Assembly (NCBI RefSeq): GCF_030380815.1
Contig: NZ_JAUDUY010000009.1
Coordinates: 26,970 to 90,969 of the forward strand
Direction: 5' to 3'
Length of the DNA: 64,000 nucleotides
DNA from: Robiginitalea aurantiaca
Lineage (GTDB): Bacteria; Bacteroidota; Bacteroidia; Flavobacteriales; Flavobacteriaceae
Positions 45,054 through 54,730 of this stretch are shown in pieces; within the stretch, counting starts at the first letter, position 1; each line of letters starts with the position of its first letter. The notes beneath the pieces are model-generated. The model did not search any database, had not been told where the DNA came from, and saw only the letters and a list, made by a program, of their open reading frames with translations. Made by a program: the position numbers and the translations under genes.

Positions 45054-46619
45054 ATGAAAATTTTAAACCGCGCACAAATTTACGAGGCTGACAAGCACAC
45101 GCTTGCTGCCCAGGAGATCTCCAGCACAGACCTGATGGAGCGGGCGGCGACACGGATCTTTGAATGGTTGGACAAGCGCCTTCAGGGCGCTCCTTTAAAC
45201 ATCCATATATTTTGCGGTATTGGAAATAATGGCGGAGATGGTTTGGTCCTGGCCCGTCAACTTGTGGAGCACGGCTATCACGTTGAGGTTTATGTCGTAA
45301 AATACAGCACGTCCCGGTCCCCTGAATTCCTGACAAACTTAAAACGCCTGAAAGCCCGGAAAATCTGGCCGGAATACCTGGATTCTGATAGCCCGATTCC
45401 TGAGTTATCCCCCGAAGACCTTATTGTTGATTGCGTTTTTGGAATAGGACTCAACAGGCCACCGGAGCCGTGGATCGGGCTCCTGTTCCAGGCGTTAAAT
45501 AGCTCCAAAGCCTTTATCCTGAGTATTGATATGCCATCGGGCATGTACATGGACCGGCCCGTTGAAGACTCTGAAAAGGTTATAAGTGCCAGTCACGTCC
45601 TGACATTTGGAGGTCCAAAACTTGTCTTTTTCCTGCCTCAAACCGGGAGCCTGGTCAGGCAATGGGAAGTTTTGGATATCGGTCTGGATAAGGGCTATCT
45701 GCAAGGGGTAGAGGCCCAATACACCATGATCCAGGGCGGCCAATTGCAATCTGCGTACCGAACGCGCTCAAAATTCTCCCACAAAGGCACATACGGACAC
45801 GCGCTTATTGTCGGGGGAAGTCAAGGAAAAATCGGGGCAGTGGCCCTGGCGTCAAAGGCAGCCCTTTTAAGCGGGGCAGGTCTGGTTACCGCTTGCGTCC
45901 CCGAATGTGGGTATATTCCGCTTCAGTCCCTATTGCCTGAGGTCATGGTACAAACCACGCCGGGCATGGAGCAGCACGTGGAATTACCTGAAGGAGCAGC
46001 TGGCCAAACCATGGGAATTGGTATGGGTATGGGCACCGGCCCGGCGGTTCAAAAAGCCTTCCTGTCCTGGTTAAAGCTTCAGAAGAAACCGGTACTCCTG
46101 GATGCAGATGCCCTGAACATCCTCAGTGCAAACCCGGAGGCTTTCCCGTTTATCCCGGGCCAAAGTATCCTCACGCCCCATCCCGGGGAATTGAAACGAC
46201 TTCTGGGAGCCTGGAAAGACGATTTTGAAAAGCTTGATAAAGCTCTGGAATTTGCGCTAAAATGGAAGTGTATTCTGCTGATAAAGGGAGCACATACGGT
46301 GGTACTGCATTCAGGTAAAGGGGAGATCAATAGTACCGGAAACCCGGGTATGGCCACGGCCGGTAGTGGCGATGTACTAAGCGGAATCATTACAGGTCTT
46401 CTCGCCAGTGGTTATCCACCCATACAGGCAGCGCGGCTAGGCGTTTATCTGCACGGCAGGGCAGGGGATATAATGGCGAAAGAAACAGGTTATGAAGCCC
46501 TTACGGCTTCCGGAATACTCTCTGGAATTGGAGCGGCATTCAAAGAACTCTCAGGAGAAGTCACCCAGACCGAAGTCCAGGACGAAGAATCCGAAAATAC
46601 AGAAGTGACAGAGGACTGA
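45054..46619 (+). CDS. nnr: Bifunctional NAD(P)H-hydrate epimerase / ADP-dependent dehydratase
   Basis: This enzyme repairs hydrated NAD(P)H. The N-terminal epimerase (about 1-215, YjeF_N) has FCGIGNNGGDGLVLARQL (about 54-71). The C-terminal ribokinase-like dehydratase (about 225-505) has GTYGHALIVGGSQGKIGAV, LLDADALNIL, LTPHPGELKRLL and NPGMATAGSGDVLSGIITG. The acidic tail of about 15 residues (EVQDEESENTEVTED) is unusual but short. It is transcribed alone and converges with the next gene. Confidence 0.95.
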   Translation: MKILNRAQIYEADKHTLAAQEISSTDLMERAATRIFEWLDKRLQGAPLNIHIFCGIGNNGGDGLVLARQLVEHGYHVEVYVVKYSTSRSPEFLTNLKRLKARKIWPEYLDSDSPIPELSPEDLIVDCVFGIGLNRPPEPWIGLLFQALNSSKAFILSIDMPSGMYMDRPVEDSEKVISASHVLTFGGPKLVFFLPQTGSLVRQWEVLDIGLDKGYLQGVEAQYTMIQGGQLQSAYRTRSKFSHKGTYGHALIVGGSQGKIGAVALASKAALLSGAGLVTACVPECGYIPLQSLLPEVMVQTTPGMEQHVELPEGAAGQTMGIGMGMGTGPAVQKAFLSWLKLQKKPVLLDADALNILSANPEAFPFIPGQSILTPHPGELKRLLGAWKDDFEKLDKALEFALKWKCILLIKGAHTVVLHSGKGEINSTGNPGMATAGSGDVLSGIITGLLASGYPPIQAARLGVYLHGRAGDIMAKETGYEALTASGILSGIGAAFKELSGEVTQTEVQDEESENTEVTED

Positions 46620-46631
46620 AAGAACCGGACC

Positions 46632-47042
46632 TTATTCGGGATTGCTGAGGATAATCTTATTTCGCACCCATTTAAGGGCCTGGTGGTAATCCACGAAATA
46701 TTTCATGGGATTCTTGTAGAACAATTTCTCAATATGAAAGTTGTGCATGTCTACCTCCTTGTTGGAGACAACTGCGAACGCTTTCAGATTATCGAGTTGC
46801 CTAAAATAGGTATACACCGTAGGATCGATGGCATAGGAATTAATCCTGTGACTGATAAAACCAAAATTCTTATCCCGGAAGTGGATTTCGGAGATCCCGA
46901 TAATTTGATAGGCTCGTTCAAGAGTCAGGGTGGCGCCCTGATCAAAAATCGATACCAGATAGTTTTCAAATACCTGAATCTTTCCAACATCCAACAGGTA
47001 TTCCCTGACGATTACCGTCTTTTTAGCAGGTCCCAAATCCAT
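46632..47042 (-). CDS. SpoIIAA/STAS-like protein
   Basis: This 136-residue protein without signal peptide is predicted to be alpha/beta with strands such as VYTYFRQL and KAFAVVSNK, and a C-terminal helix-strand pattern MKYFVDYHQALKWVRNKI. That pattern resembles SpoIIAA-like (DUF3478/STAS-SEC14) proteins (F.d..eAl.Wl). No Ser phosphorylation motif is evident. Its neighbours, nnr and clpC, give no functional hint. Identification is from pattern only. Confidence 0.7.
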   Translation of the reverse strand: MDLGPAKKTVIVREYLLDVGKIQVFENYLVSIFDQGATLTLERAYQIIGISEIHFRDKNFGFISHRINSYAIDPTVYTYFRQLDNLKAFAVVSNKEVDMHNFHIEKLFYKNPMKYFVDYHQALKWVRNKIILSNPE

Positions 47043-47188
47043 TCTATTTTCATTTAGTGTCTCAGGACGAAAGTAGACGGAGGGTATGCGAATGAGAAAA
47101 AATTTAGATTAATGACATAAATATCGTTTCTACGGTAGTCGCAATTACGGGCTTGTATAGTTATTCTTACGTAAGCTCATATTGGCCA

Positions 47189-47220
47189 TAAAAAAAGGAG
47201 TCGCATTTCTACGACTCCTT
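47189..47220 (-). terminator. clpC intrinsic terminator
   Basis: AAGGAGTCG (47195-47203) pairs with CGACTCCTT (47212-47220) around an eight-base loop. Read on the minus strand the stem is followed by a run of six U residues. Confidence 0.85.
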
Positions 47221-47242
47221 GTGAAAAAAAATTCCTACAAGC

Positions 47243-49801
47243 TTAGGCTTCTTTGGAGGATTTACTCGCTTTGGTAATCTTGATTGTGAGCTTATCTTCC
47301 TTCTTATCGAGATCCATCGCAATACTGTCTCCTTCCTGCAGCTTTGAATTGACAATTTCTTCAGCCAGGGCATCTTCGATGTATTTCTGAATCGCCCTTT
47401 TCAAGGGTCGGGCGCCGTATTCCTTATCGAAGCCTTTTTCAGAAATGTAGTCCTTGGCCTCATCTGAAAGTTTTAATTCATATCCGATGTCCCTGATCCG
47501 CTCATATAGCTTTTTGAGCTCGATGTCTATGATCTTGTGAATATCCTCACGCTCCAGAGGGTTGAAGACCATGACGTCGTCAATCCGGTTGAGGAACTCC
47601 GGGGCAAATGCCTTTTTAAGGGCATTCTCGATAACACTTTTCTGATGTGAATCTGCCTGGGATTTTTTTGCAGACGTCCCAAAACCAACACCCTGTCCAA
47701 AATCCTTCAGTTGGCGGGCACCAATATTGGAGGTCATGATAATGATTGTATTCCGGAAATCGATTTTCCGCCCGAGACTGTCTGTCAGAAAACCGTCATC
47801 CAATACCTGCAAGAGCATATTGAAGACATCCGGGTGGGCTTTTTCCACCTCGTCCAGCAGAATTACAGAATAGGGTTTGCGCCGGACCTTTTCAGTCAGC
47901 TGTCCCCCTTCTTCGTAACCGACGTATCCGGGAGGTGCTCCTACAAGTCTTGAAATCGCAAATTTTTCCATGTATTCACTCATGTCGATGCGGATCAGTG
48001 CATCTTCAGAATCGAATAACTCCTTGGCCAGTACTTTGGCCAATTGGGTTTTACCCACGCCCGTTTGCCCGAGGAAAATAAAACTCCCTATTGGCTTATT
48101 GGGGTCCTTGAGACCTGCTCGGTTTCGCTGAATGGCTTTGGCTACCTTGGCAACAGCTTCATCCTGGCCGATCACATTATTCTTGATCAACTCAGGTAAT
48201 TCAGCCAGTTTGTTGCTTTCGGTCTGGGCAATCTTATTGACCGGGATACCACTCATCATGGAAACTACATCAGCCACGTTTTCTTCAGAAACCGTCTCCC
48301 TGTGCAATTTGCTGTCCTCTTCCCATTTCTCCTGTGCAATGGCCAAATCCTTCTCCAGGCGTTTTTCATCGTCCCGAAGTTTGGCGGCCTCTTCATAGCG
48401 CTGTTTTTTAACGACGCTATTTTTGAGTTCCCGCACTTCTTCCAACTGCTTTTCGAGCTCAAGGATTTGTTTGGGGACGTCCATATTGATAATGTGCACC
48501 CGCGACCCCGCCTCGTCCAGGGCATCAATGGCTTTGTCCGGAAGGAAGCGATCCGTGATATAGCGATTGGTCAGCTTAACACAGGCATCGATCGCCTCGT
48601 CCGTATAATTTACGTTGTGGTGATCTTCGTATTTCCCTTTGATATTCTGGAGGATCTCAATAGTTTCTTCTACAGAAGTGGGTTCCACCATTACCTTTTG
48701 GAATCGACGCTCAAGGGCACCGTCCTTTTCGATATACTGCCTGTATTCGTCAAGGGTAGTAGCTCCGATACATTGGATTTCACCCCGGGCCAGGGCAGGT
48801 TTAAACATATTGGAGGCATCCAGGCTACCCGTTGCTCCGCCCGCTCCTACAATAGTGTGGATCTCATCGATAAAGAGAATAACCTCGTCATTTTTTTCGA
48901 GCTCATTCATTACTGCCTTCATCCGTTCCTCGAATTGACCCCTGTACTTTGTGCCTGCCACAAGGGAGGCCAGATCCAGGGTGACTACACGCTTGTTATA
49001 GAGGATACGGGATACTTTTTTGTTGATGATGCGCAAGGCCAAACCTTCAGCGATGGCACTTTTACCCACACCGGGCTCTCCGATAAGCAGCGGATTGTTC
49101 TTTTTGCGACGACTCAGGATCTGCGAGACGCGCTCGATTTCTTTTTCGCGTCCGACGACCGGGTCGAGTTTGTTTTCCTCAGCAAGCTGGGTGAGGTCAC
49201 GGCCGAAGTTATCGAGAACAGGAGTTTTGGATTTTTTATTTCCTTTCTGGGAAGATCCGCCGGAATAAGAACCCTCTTTGCCCTCGCCTACGTCATCAGA
49301 ATCACTGGGAAACGATTCAGCGGAGGGCGAATCGCTGTAATCTTCCTCACTGTCACTTGTTATCATACTCTTAAACTGTTCTTTCACCCCGTCGTAATCT
49401 ACCTTCATCTTGTGGAGGAGTTTTGTCGTGGGGTCGTTTTCATTTCGAAGGATGCAGAGTAACAGGTGTGCCGTATTTATGGAAGAACTCTGAAATAGTT
49501 TCGCCTCCAGAAATGTTGTTTTTAACGCCCGTTCCGCCTGTCGGGTCAGGTGAAGGTTCTTTTTATCCTTTGGCAGAGAAGTGGCACTTGGGTTGGGGGG
49601 GCTGAGAATTTCAACCTTCCTGCGCAGGTGATCCAGATCCACTTCCATGGCATCGAGAATGCTTATCGCTTTCCCGTTTCCATCCCGAAGCAGGCCCAAC
49701 ATCAGGTGCTCGGTCCCGATAAAATCGTGGCCGAGTCGCAGTGCTTCCTCCTTGCTGTAGGCAATTACGTCCTTTACTCTTGGTGAAAAATTATCATCCA
49801 T
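47243..49801 (-). CDS. clpC: ATP-dependent Clp protease ATP-binding subunit ClpC
   Basis: This Hsp100 unfoldase feeds substrates to ClpP. The 852 residues have the N-domain ([16 protein letters not shown] [15 protein letters not shown], about 19-33), a first AAA+ module with [14 protein letters not shown] (about 240), a UVR-containing middle domain ([20 protein letters not shown], about 458), and a second AAA+ module with [14 protein letters not shown]. The UVR motif identifies ClpC rather than ClpA or ClpB. A very strong Shine-Dalgarno sequence precedes the ATG, which is rare here. Confidence 0.95.
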   Translation of the reverse strand: MDDNFSPRVKDVIAYSKEEALRLGHDFIGTEHLMLGLLRDGNGKAISILDAMEVDLDHLRRKVEILSPPNPSATSLPKDKKNLHLTRQAERALKTTFLEAKLFQSSSINTAHLLLCILRNENDPTTKLLHKMKVDYDGVKEQFKSMITSDSEEDYSDSPSAESFPSDSDDVGEGKEGSYSGGSSQKGNKKSKTPVLDNFGRDLTQLAEENKLDPVVGREKEIERVSQILSRRKKNNPLLIGEPGVGKSAIAEGLALRIINKKVSRILYNKRVVTLDLASLVAGTKYRGQFEERMKAVMNELEKNDEVILFIDEIHTIVGAGGATGSLDASNMFKPALARGEIQCIGATTLDEYRQYIEKDGALERRFQKVMVEPTSVEETIEILQNIKGKYEDHHNVNYTDEAIDACVKLTNRYITDRFLPDKAIDALDEAGSRVHIINMDVPKQILELEKQLEEVRELKNSVVKKQRYEEAAKLRDDEKRLEKDLAIAQEKWEEDSKLHRETVSEENVADVVSMMSGIPVNKIAQTESNKLAELPELIKNNVIGQDEAVAKVAKAIQRNRAGLKDPNKPIGSFIFLGQTGVGKTQLAKVLAKELFDSEDALIRIDMSEYMEKFAISRLVGAPPGYVGYEEGGQLTEKVRRKPYSVILLDEVEKAHPDVFNMLLQVLDDGFLTDSLGRKIDFRNTIIIMTSNIGARQLKDFGQGVGFGTSAKKSQADSHQKSVIENALKKAFAPEFLNRIDDVMVFNPLEREDIHKIIDIELKKLYERIRDIGYELKLSDEAKDYISEKGFDKEYGARPLKRAIQKYIEDALAEEIVNSKLQEGDSIAMDLDKKEDKLTIKITKASKSSKEA

Positions 49802-49812
49802 AAAACCTCCTT
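49802..49812 (-). promoter_or_regulatory. Strong Shine-Dalgarno sequence of clpC
   Basis: On the minus strand AAGGAGGT (49812-49805) precedes the clpC ATG (49801) by three bases. Nearly all other genes in the window lack such a site; lon is the other exception. Confidence 0.7.
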
Positions 49813-50063
49813 AAAGTCTTTCTAAAATTACGAAATCTATTCATAAGAACGTCAAATACCGTACCCATATTCCTTATGTAGGAACGAAAAGACAAAATTT
49901 AAGAAGATTTACAAAAAATTTAACCTGAAAATTATCAACCTTTCAAGGGGGTGTTTCTGTTGATAAATTCCTTAATAAATCAATTTTAATATCTTCTGAA
50001 AAGGCCGTTTTTCCGTATATTGGCATGATTTTTTAACCTCAGGAACAGAAAGAAAACTGCATT

Positions 50064-52613
50064 ATGGCGGAAGGAGAAAAATTGATCCCTATTAACATTG
50101 AAGATGAGATGAAATCGGCCTATATCGACTATTCGATGTCGGTCATAGTGTCACGTGCTCTGCCAGATGTTCGGGATGGACTGAAACCGGTTCACCGAAG
50201 GGTACTTTATGGCATGCACGAACTCGGAGTTCGCTCTACAAGCGCACACAAGAAATCCGCGAGGATTGTGGGTGAAGTGCTCGGTAAGTATCACCCTCAT
50301 GGGGATACTTCCGTTTACGATACCATGGTGCGTATGGCCCAGGACTGGAGCCTGCGGTACATGCTGGTAGACGGACAGGGGAATTTTGGGTCAATCGATG
50401 GGGACAGCCCTGCAGCAATGCGATATACAGAGGCTCGTATGCGCAGGATTGCCGATGAAATGCTGGCTGATATCGATAAGGAAACTGTGGATCATCAGCT
50501 GAATTTCGACGACTCCCTTCAGGAGCCAAAAGTGTTGCCCACCCGTATTCCAAACCTTTTGATTAACGGCGCATCCGGGATTGCCGTTGGAATGGCGACC
50601 AATATGCCACCGCACAACCTCTCGGAAGTTGTGGACGGGACCATTGCTTTTATCGATAACAGGGACATTGAGATTGATGAGCTCATACAGCATATCAAGG
50701 CCCCGGATTTCCCAACAGGTGGGATTATCTATGGGTACGAAGGTGTAAAGGAGGCCTTCCATACAGGAAGGGGCCGGGTAGTGATGCGCGCCAAAGCGAG
50801 TTTTGAGGAAGTTCAGGGCAAGGAGTGCATTGTGGTTACCGAGATTCCGTACCAGGTCAACAAGGCCGATATGATCAAAAAGACGGTAGACCTGATCAAC
50901 GATAAAAAAATTGAAGGTATTTCCGCTATTCGGGACGAGTCCAACCGGAAAGGGATGCGTGTTGTTTACGTCCTCAAAAGGGATGCGATTCCGAATATCG
51001 TCCTCAATACCTTATATAAGTACTCTGCACTTCAGTCTTCCTTCAGCGTCAACAACATTGCCCTTGTTAATGGAAGGCCCCAATTGCTGAACCTAAAGGA
51101 GATGATTACACATTTTGTGAATCATCGGCATGATGTGGTTACCCGTCGCTCTGAATACGAGCTTCGGAAAGCAGAGGAAAGAGCCCATATCCTCGAAGGC
51201 CTGATCATCGCTTCGGACAATATCGACGAAGTCATCGCCATCATCAGAGGGTCCGCAAACGCCGAGGAAGCCCGGAGCAATTTGATCAAGCGCTTCGAGC
51301 TGACAGAGATACAGGCGCGCGCCATAGTCGAAATGCGGTTGCGTCAGCTTACAGGCCTGGAACAGGATAAATTGCGGAGTGAGTACGAAGATGTCCTTGC
51401 CACCATTGAGGATCTGAAAGACATACTTGCCCGTGAGGAGCGGCGTATGAATATCATTAAGGAAGAACTCCTTGAGGTAAAGGAACGTTATGGGGATACG
51501 CGTCGCTCTGAGATCAATTATGTAGGCGGAAGCCTCAGCATTGAGGATATGATTCCGGATGAGCAGGTGGTAATCACGATTTCCCATGCCGGATATATCA
51601 AACGAACGCCATTAGCGCAGTACAAGACTCAGAATCGGGGTGGCGTAGGGCAGAAAGCCTCAGCGACCCGAAATGAGGATTTCCTCGAACATCTCTTTGT
51701 AGGGACCAACCACCAGTACATGTTGTTCTTTACTCAGAAGGGACAGTGTTACTGGCTACGGGTTTATGAAATTCCCGAAGGCAGTCGTACTTCCAAGGGA
51801 AGGGCGATTCAAAACCTGATTAATATTGCCCCGGAAGACAAGGTAAAAGCCTTTATCTGTACCCGGGATCTTAAGGATGAGGATTACTGCAACAGCCACT
51901 ATGTGATCATGGCCACCAAAAAAGGTGTGGTTAAGAAAACACCTTTGGAACAGTATTCAAGGCCGCGTCAGAATGGGATTATCGCCATAAATATCCGTGA
52001 AGGAGATGAGTTGCTTGAAGCCAAGTTGACTACAGGTTCGAGCGAGATTTTCCTCGGTCTTAAATCCGGAAAAGCCATACGTTTTGAGGAGAGTAAAACC
52101 CGCCCGATGGGACGGAATGCATCCGGCGTACGGGGAATTACCCTGGCCAGTGAAGACGATGAAGTCGTGGGAATGTTGTCTGTTCACAATTTCGATGAGG
52201 ACATTCTTGTCGTTTCCGAACACGGTTATGGCAAGCGCTCCAGCATTGATGATTACAGGATCACGAACCGGGGAGGGAAAGGTGTCAAGACCATTTCCAT
52301 TACCGATAAGACCGGCGGGCTCGTCGCTATAAAGAATGTCTCCGATCTGGATGATCTGATGATCATCAATAAATCAGGGATTGCCATTCGGATGAGCGTT
52401 GAGGATCTGCGGACTATGGGGCGGGCAACTCAGGGTGTGCGCCTGATCAACTTAAAGGATTCGGATTCCATTGCGGCTGTGGCCAAAGTAATGAAGGACG
52501 AAGAGGACGTAGACGATACGGATATCCTCAATATGGATGTACAAACAGAAGATGGCACGTCTCTTGATAATGATGAAACGTCAGATGATCCGAATACCCC
52601 TGAAACCACGTAA
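50064..52613 (+). CDS. gyrA: DNA gyrase subunit A
   Basis: GyrA cuts and rejoins DNA during supercoiling. The 849 residues include the catalytic Tyr121 in AAMRYTEARM, the quinolone-determining segment HPHGDTSVYD with Thr82 and Asp86, a coiled-coil with the GQKASATR-adjacent C-terminal beta-pinwheel (GyrA box-like QNRGGVGQKAS, about 528-538), and an acidic tail. Thr82/Asp86 is the ordinary flavobacterial state and does not imply resistance. It is probably cotranscribed with the TPR gene 35 bases downstream. Confidence 0.97.
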   Translation: MAEGEKLIPINIEDEMKSAYIDYSMSVIVSRALPDVRDGLKPVHRRVLYGMHELGVRSTSAHKKSARIVGEVLGKYHPHGDTSVYDTMVRMAQDWSLRYMLVDGQGNFGSIDGDSPAAMRYTEARMRRIADEMLADIDKETVDHQLNFDDSLQEPKVLPTRIPNLLINGASGIAVGMATNMPPHNLSEVVDGTIAFIDNRDIEIDELIQHIKAPDFPTGGIIYGYEGVKEAFHTGRGRVVMRAKASFEEVQGKECIVVTEIPYQVNKADMIKKTVDLINDKKIEGISAIRDESNRKGMRVVYVLKRDAIPNIVLNTLYKYSALQSSFSVNNIALVNGRPQLLNLKEMITHFVNHRHDVVTRRSEYELRKAEERAHILEGLIIASDNIDEVIAIIRGSANAEEARSNLIKRFELTEIQARAIVEMRLRQLTGLEQDKLRSEYEDVLATIEDLKDILAREERRMNIIKEELLEVKERYGDTRRSEINYVGGSLSIEDMIPDEQVVITISHAGYIKRTPLAQYKTQNRGGVGQKASATRNEDFLEHLFVGTNHQYMLFFTQKGQCYWLRVYEIPEGSRTSKGRAIQNLINIAPEDKVKAFICTRDLKDEDYCNSHYVIMATKKGVVKKTPLEQYSRPRQNGIIAINIREGDELLEAKLTTGSSEIFLGLKSGKAIRFEESKTRPMGRNASGVRGITLASEDDEVVGMLSVHNFDEDILVVSEHGYGKRSSIDDYRITNRGGKGVKTISITDKTGGLVAIKNVSDLDDLMIINKSGIAIRMSVEDLRTMGRATQGVRLINLKDSDSIAAVAKVMKDEEDVDDTDILNMDVQTEDGTSLDNDETSDDPNTPETT

Positions 52614-52648
52614 ATAAACAAACACTAACTAGAATTAAATACTACTTC

Positions 52649-53911
52649 ATGAAAACCAAATTGTTAATTATGACGGCCTTACTGATTGGTCTGGCCGGTT
52701 TTTCACAAAAATCAGAAATAAAGGCCGCCGAAAAGGCTATGAAAAGCGGTGACGCCGCTGCAGCCAAGGCGAGCTTGGAAAGCGCTTCGGGCCTGATTGC
52801 CGGGGCTGATGAACGCACCCAGGCACAGTACTACTTCCTAAAAGGCCACGCCTATGCCGATTTGGCCCGTAAAGGGGATATGTCTGCCTTTGGAGAGTCC
52901 GTAGATGCCTATAAGAAAGTCATTAGCCTTGAAGAATCCACTGGAAAGGCAAAGTATACTGCCGAGGCATCGGCACAAATGTCGGCTGTGGCCAACGATC
53001 TGGTCAATGCAGCCGTAGAGGACAACAAAGCCAAAAAGTACACGGACGCCGCTGATAAATTGTACATGGCGTATCAATTGAGCCCGCGGGATACAATCTA
53101 TCTGTATTATGCGGCCAGTAGCGCGGTCAATAGCGGGGATTATCAAATGGCCCTCGATTATTATAAGGAATTGAAAGACGTGGGTTACGACGGGAGCCAA
53201 ATGGAATACAGGGCCACCAATGTGGAAACCGGTGAGGTGGAAGTCATGCAAAAGACGCAGCGGGATCTGATGGTTAAGTCGGGAACGTATTCCAATCCGG
53301 TTGATGAGAAAACCGAATCCAAGCGGGCTGAAATCGTGCGTAATATCGCTTTGATTTACACCCAGCTCGGGAACAATGAAGAAGCGCTGGATGCTTATAA
53401 AGAGGCCCGTGCCGACAACCCTGATGATGTAAACCTGGTGCTAAACGAGGCCAACCTCTACTATCAGCTAGGGGATAAAGACAAGTTTAAAGCACTTATG
53501 GCCGAGGCGGCACGCATGGCACCGGACAACCCGGACCTTCACTACAACATCGGAGTTATCAATATGGAGCAGGGCGATATCGAAGGAGCCCGTGCAGCTT
53601 ACAGGAAAGCCATAGAAATCAATCCCGGTTATGTAAATGCGCAATTAAACCTTTCCACTACCTATGTCAATGAAGGTAATGGACTCATCGATGATATGAA
53701 CGCACTGGGTACATCCCGCGCAGATCTCGAGCAATACGATGCCTACAAAAGCCAGAAGGACGAACTTTTCAAAGAAGGCGCTAAGGTTCTGGAAGATGCA
53801 CTCAAGACCAATCCGGATAACGAAGCGGTCCTGTCTCAGCTCAAGAATATCTACGGGGCATTGGGAGATAATGAAAACTTCATGCGAATTAAGAAGCTGT
53901 TGGGAGAATAA
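52649..53911 (+). CDS. Exported tetratricopeptide repeat protein
   Basis: This 420-residue protein has an N-terminal signal peptide (about 1-19, LIGLAGFSQ) and several TPR units: A/G-rich helices near 25-60, YYKELKDVGYDGS near 170, and the best ones at about 225-330 (ALIYTQLGNNEEALDAYKEA, DLHYNIGVINMEQGDIEGAR, AYRKAIEINPGYVNAQLNLS). It is predicted to be a periplasmic protein-protein interaction scaffold. A strong terminator follows. No partner is evident. Confidence 0.87.
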   Translation: MKTKLLIMTALLIGLAGFSQKSEIKAAEKAMKSGDAAAAKASLESASGLIAGADERTQAQYYFLKGHAYADLARKGDMSAFGESVDAYKKVISLEESTGKAKYTAEASAQMSAVANDLVNAAVEDNKAKKYTDAADKLYMAYQLSPRDTIYLYYAASSAVNSGDYQMALDYYKELKDVGYDGSQMEYRATNVETGEVEVMQKTQRDLMVKSGTYSNPVDEKTESKRAEIVRNIALIYTQLGNNEEALDAYKEARADNPDDVNLVLNEANLYYQLGDKDKFKALMAEAARMAPDNPDLHYNIGVINMEQGDIEGARAAYRKAIEINPGYVNAQLNLSTTYVNEGNGLIDDMNALGTSRADLEQYDAYKSQKDELFKEGAKVLEDALKTNPDNEAVLSQLKNIYGALGDNENFMRIKKLLGE

Positions 53912-53933
53912 GCTCCTGTCGGAAATAGAAGTG

Positions 53934-53961
53934 AAAGCCCTGCATTTGCGGGGCTTTTTTT
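53934..53961 (+). terminator. Intrinsic terminator after the TPR gene
   Basis: AAAGCCCTGC (53934-53943) and GCGGGGCTTT (53948-53957) form a ten-base stem with one G-U pair and an ATTT loop, followed by a T-run to 53961. Confidence 0.88.
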
Positions 53962-53962
53962 A

Positions 53963-54715
53963 TTATAAAATCTTTACGATCACCCGCAATGGATGCGTAT
54001 ACCTGCGTTGGTCGGCGTTGAAGATACCGGTATGGTCCAATCGGTCTATGCGCACTTTGCCATGGCAGTGGATGATGTAGTTGTCTCCCATAATCAATCC
54101 CACATGGTTGATCACCCCATCGGGGGTGTCAAAAAAGGCCAGGTCGCCAGGCTCACTTTCTTCAATGAAGCTAAGCGGGCTTCCCTGGGAGGCCTGTTCG
54201 GCTGCCTGTCGGCTGAGCATAACCCCCATGGTCCGGTACACCATTTGTGTTAATCCATCAGCGTCAATGCCAAAGGGGGAGCGTCCGCCTTTTAATTCCG
54301 GACTGTTGAGGTAGAGCAGGGCGGTATCCACCAGGGATCGCTTGAGGGTGCCGGCCTCGAAAGTGGCACCTTCATGGGAGTGTGACAGAGCAGAAGCCCC
54401 GTGAACACTTGCACCTACAGGTATCGGGATTAGTAATCCGTCGGATGTGCATATATGTGAGATCAGATCGGAGGCGATCTGCATTCCATCCGGGTTTTTA
54501 AGTTGGGTGTATTCGGCTTCGCTAATCGAAGATATCTGGGTATTGCGAACCCAGCCTTCGCAACGGTCTGAAGGGGTTCGTATTCGGCTCCAGTGTTTTC
54601 GCGCCTCCGGGATTTTAAAGACTTCGCCGTAGAGGAGTTGGGTTACCCAACCTGAACTGACTTCCGCGCTTTGATAAACGGGGACCATGCTCAGTGGGCA
54701 GATACCGTAGTCCAT
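53963..54715 (-). CDS. NlpC/P60 (C40) family protein lacking the catalytic cysteine
   Basis: The 250-residue protein has two SH3-like domains (about 1-65 and 75-120) and an NlpC/P60 domain (about 130-250) of the kind that cleaves peptidoglycan stem peptides. The expected GIDCSGxTQ is GIDADGLTQ here, so the catalytic Cys is Ala152 and the next Ser is Asp153. The His of the dyad (His204 in NHVGL) and a later His (HCHGKV) are kept. The frame is intact over the whole length, so this may be a pseudoenzyme with a binding role. No classical signal peptide is visible. Confidence 0.85.
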   Translation of the reverse strand: MDYGICPLSMVPVYQSAEVSSGWVTQLLYGEVFKIPEARKHWSRIRTPSDRCEGWVRNTQISSISEAEYTQLKNPDGMQIASDLISHICTSDGLLIPIPVGASVHGASALSHSHEGATFEAGTLKRSLVDTALLYLNSPELKGGRSPFGIDADGLTQMVYRTMGVMLSRQAAEQASQGSPLSFIEESEPGDLAFFDTPDGVINHVGLIMGDNYIIHCHGKVRIDRLDHTGIFNADQRRYTHPLRVIVKIL

Positions 54716-54730
54716 GAGGTCCGTCTATGC

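Noticed and set aside
48302..49462. A 386-codon plus-strand frame opposite clpC
   Set aside because: Antisense to the conserved ClpC domains; translation has no family resemblance.
50300..50330. Thr82 in the gyrase quinolone-determining region as a resistance mutation
   Set aside because: Thr82 with Asp86 is the wild-type state known in Flavobacterium; resistance changes are to other residues.
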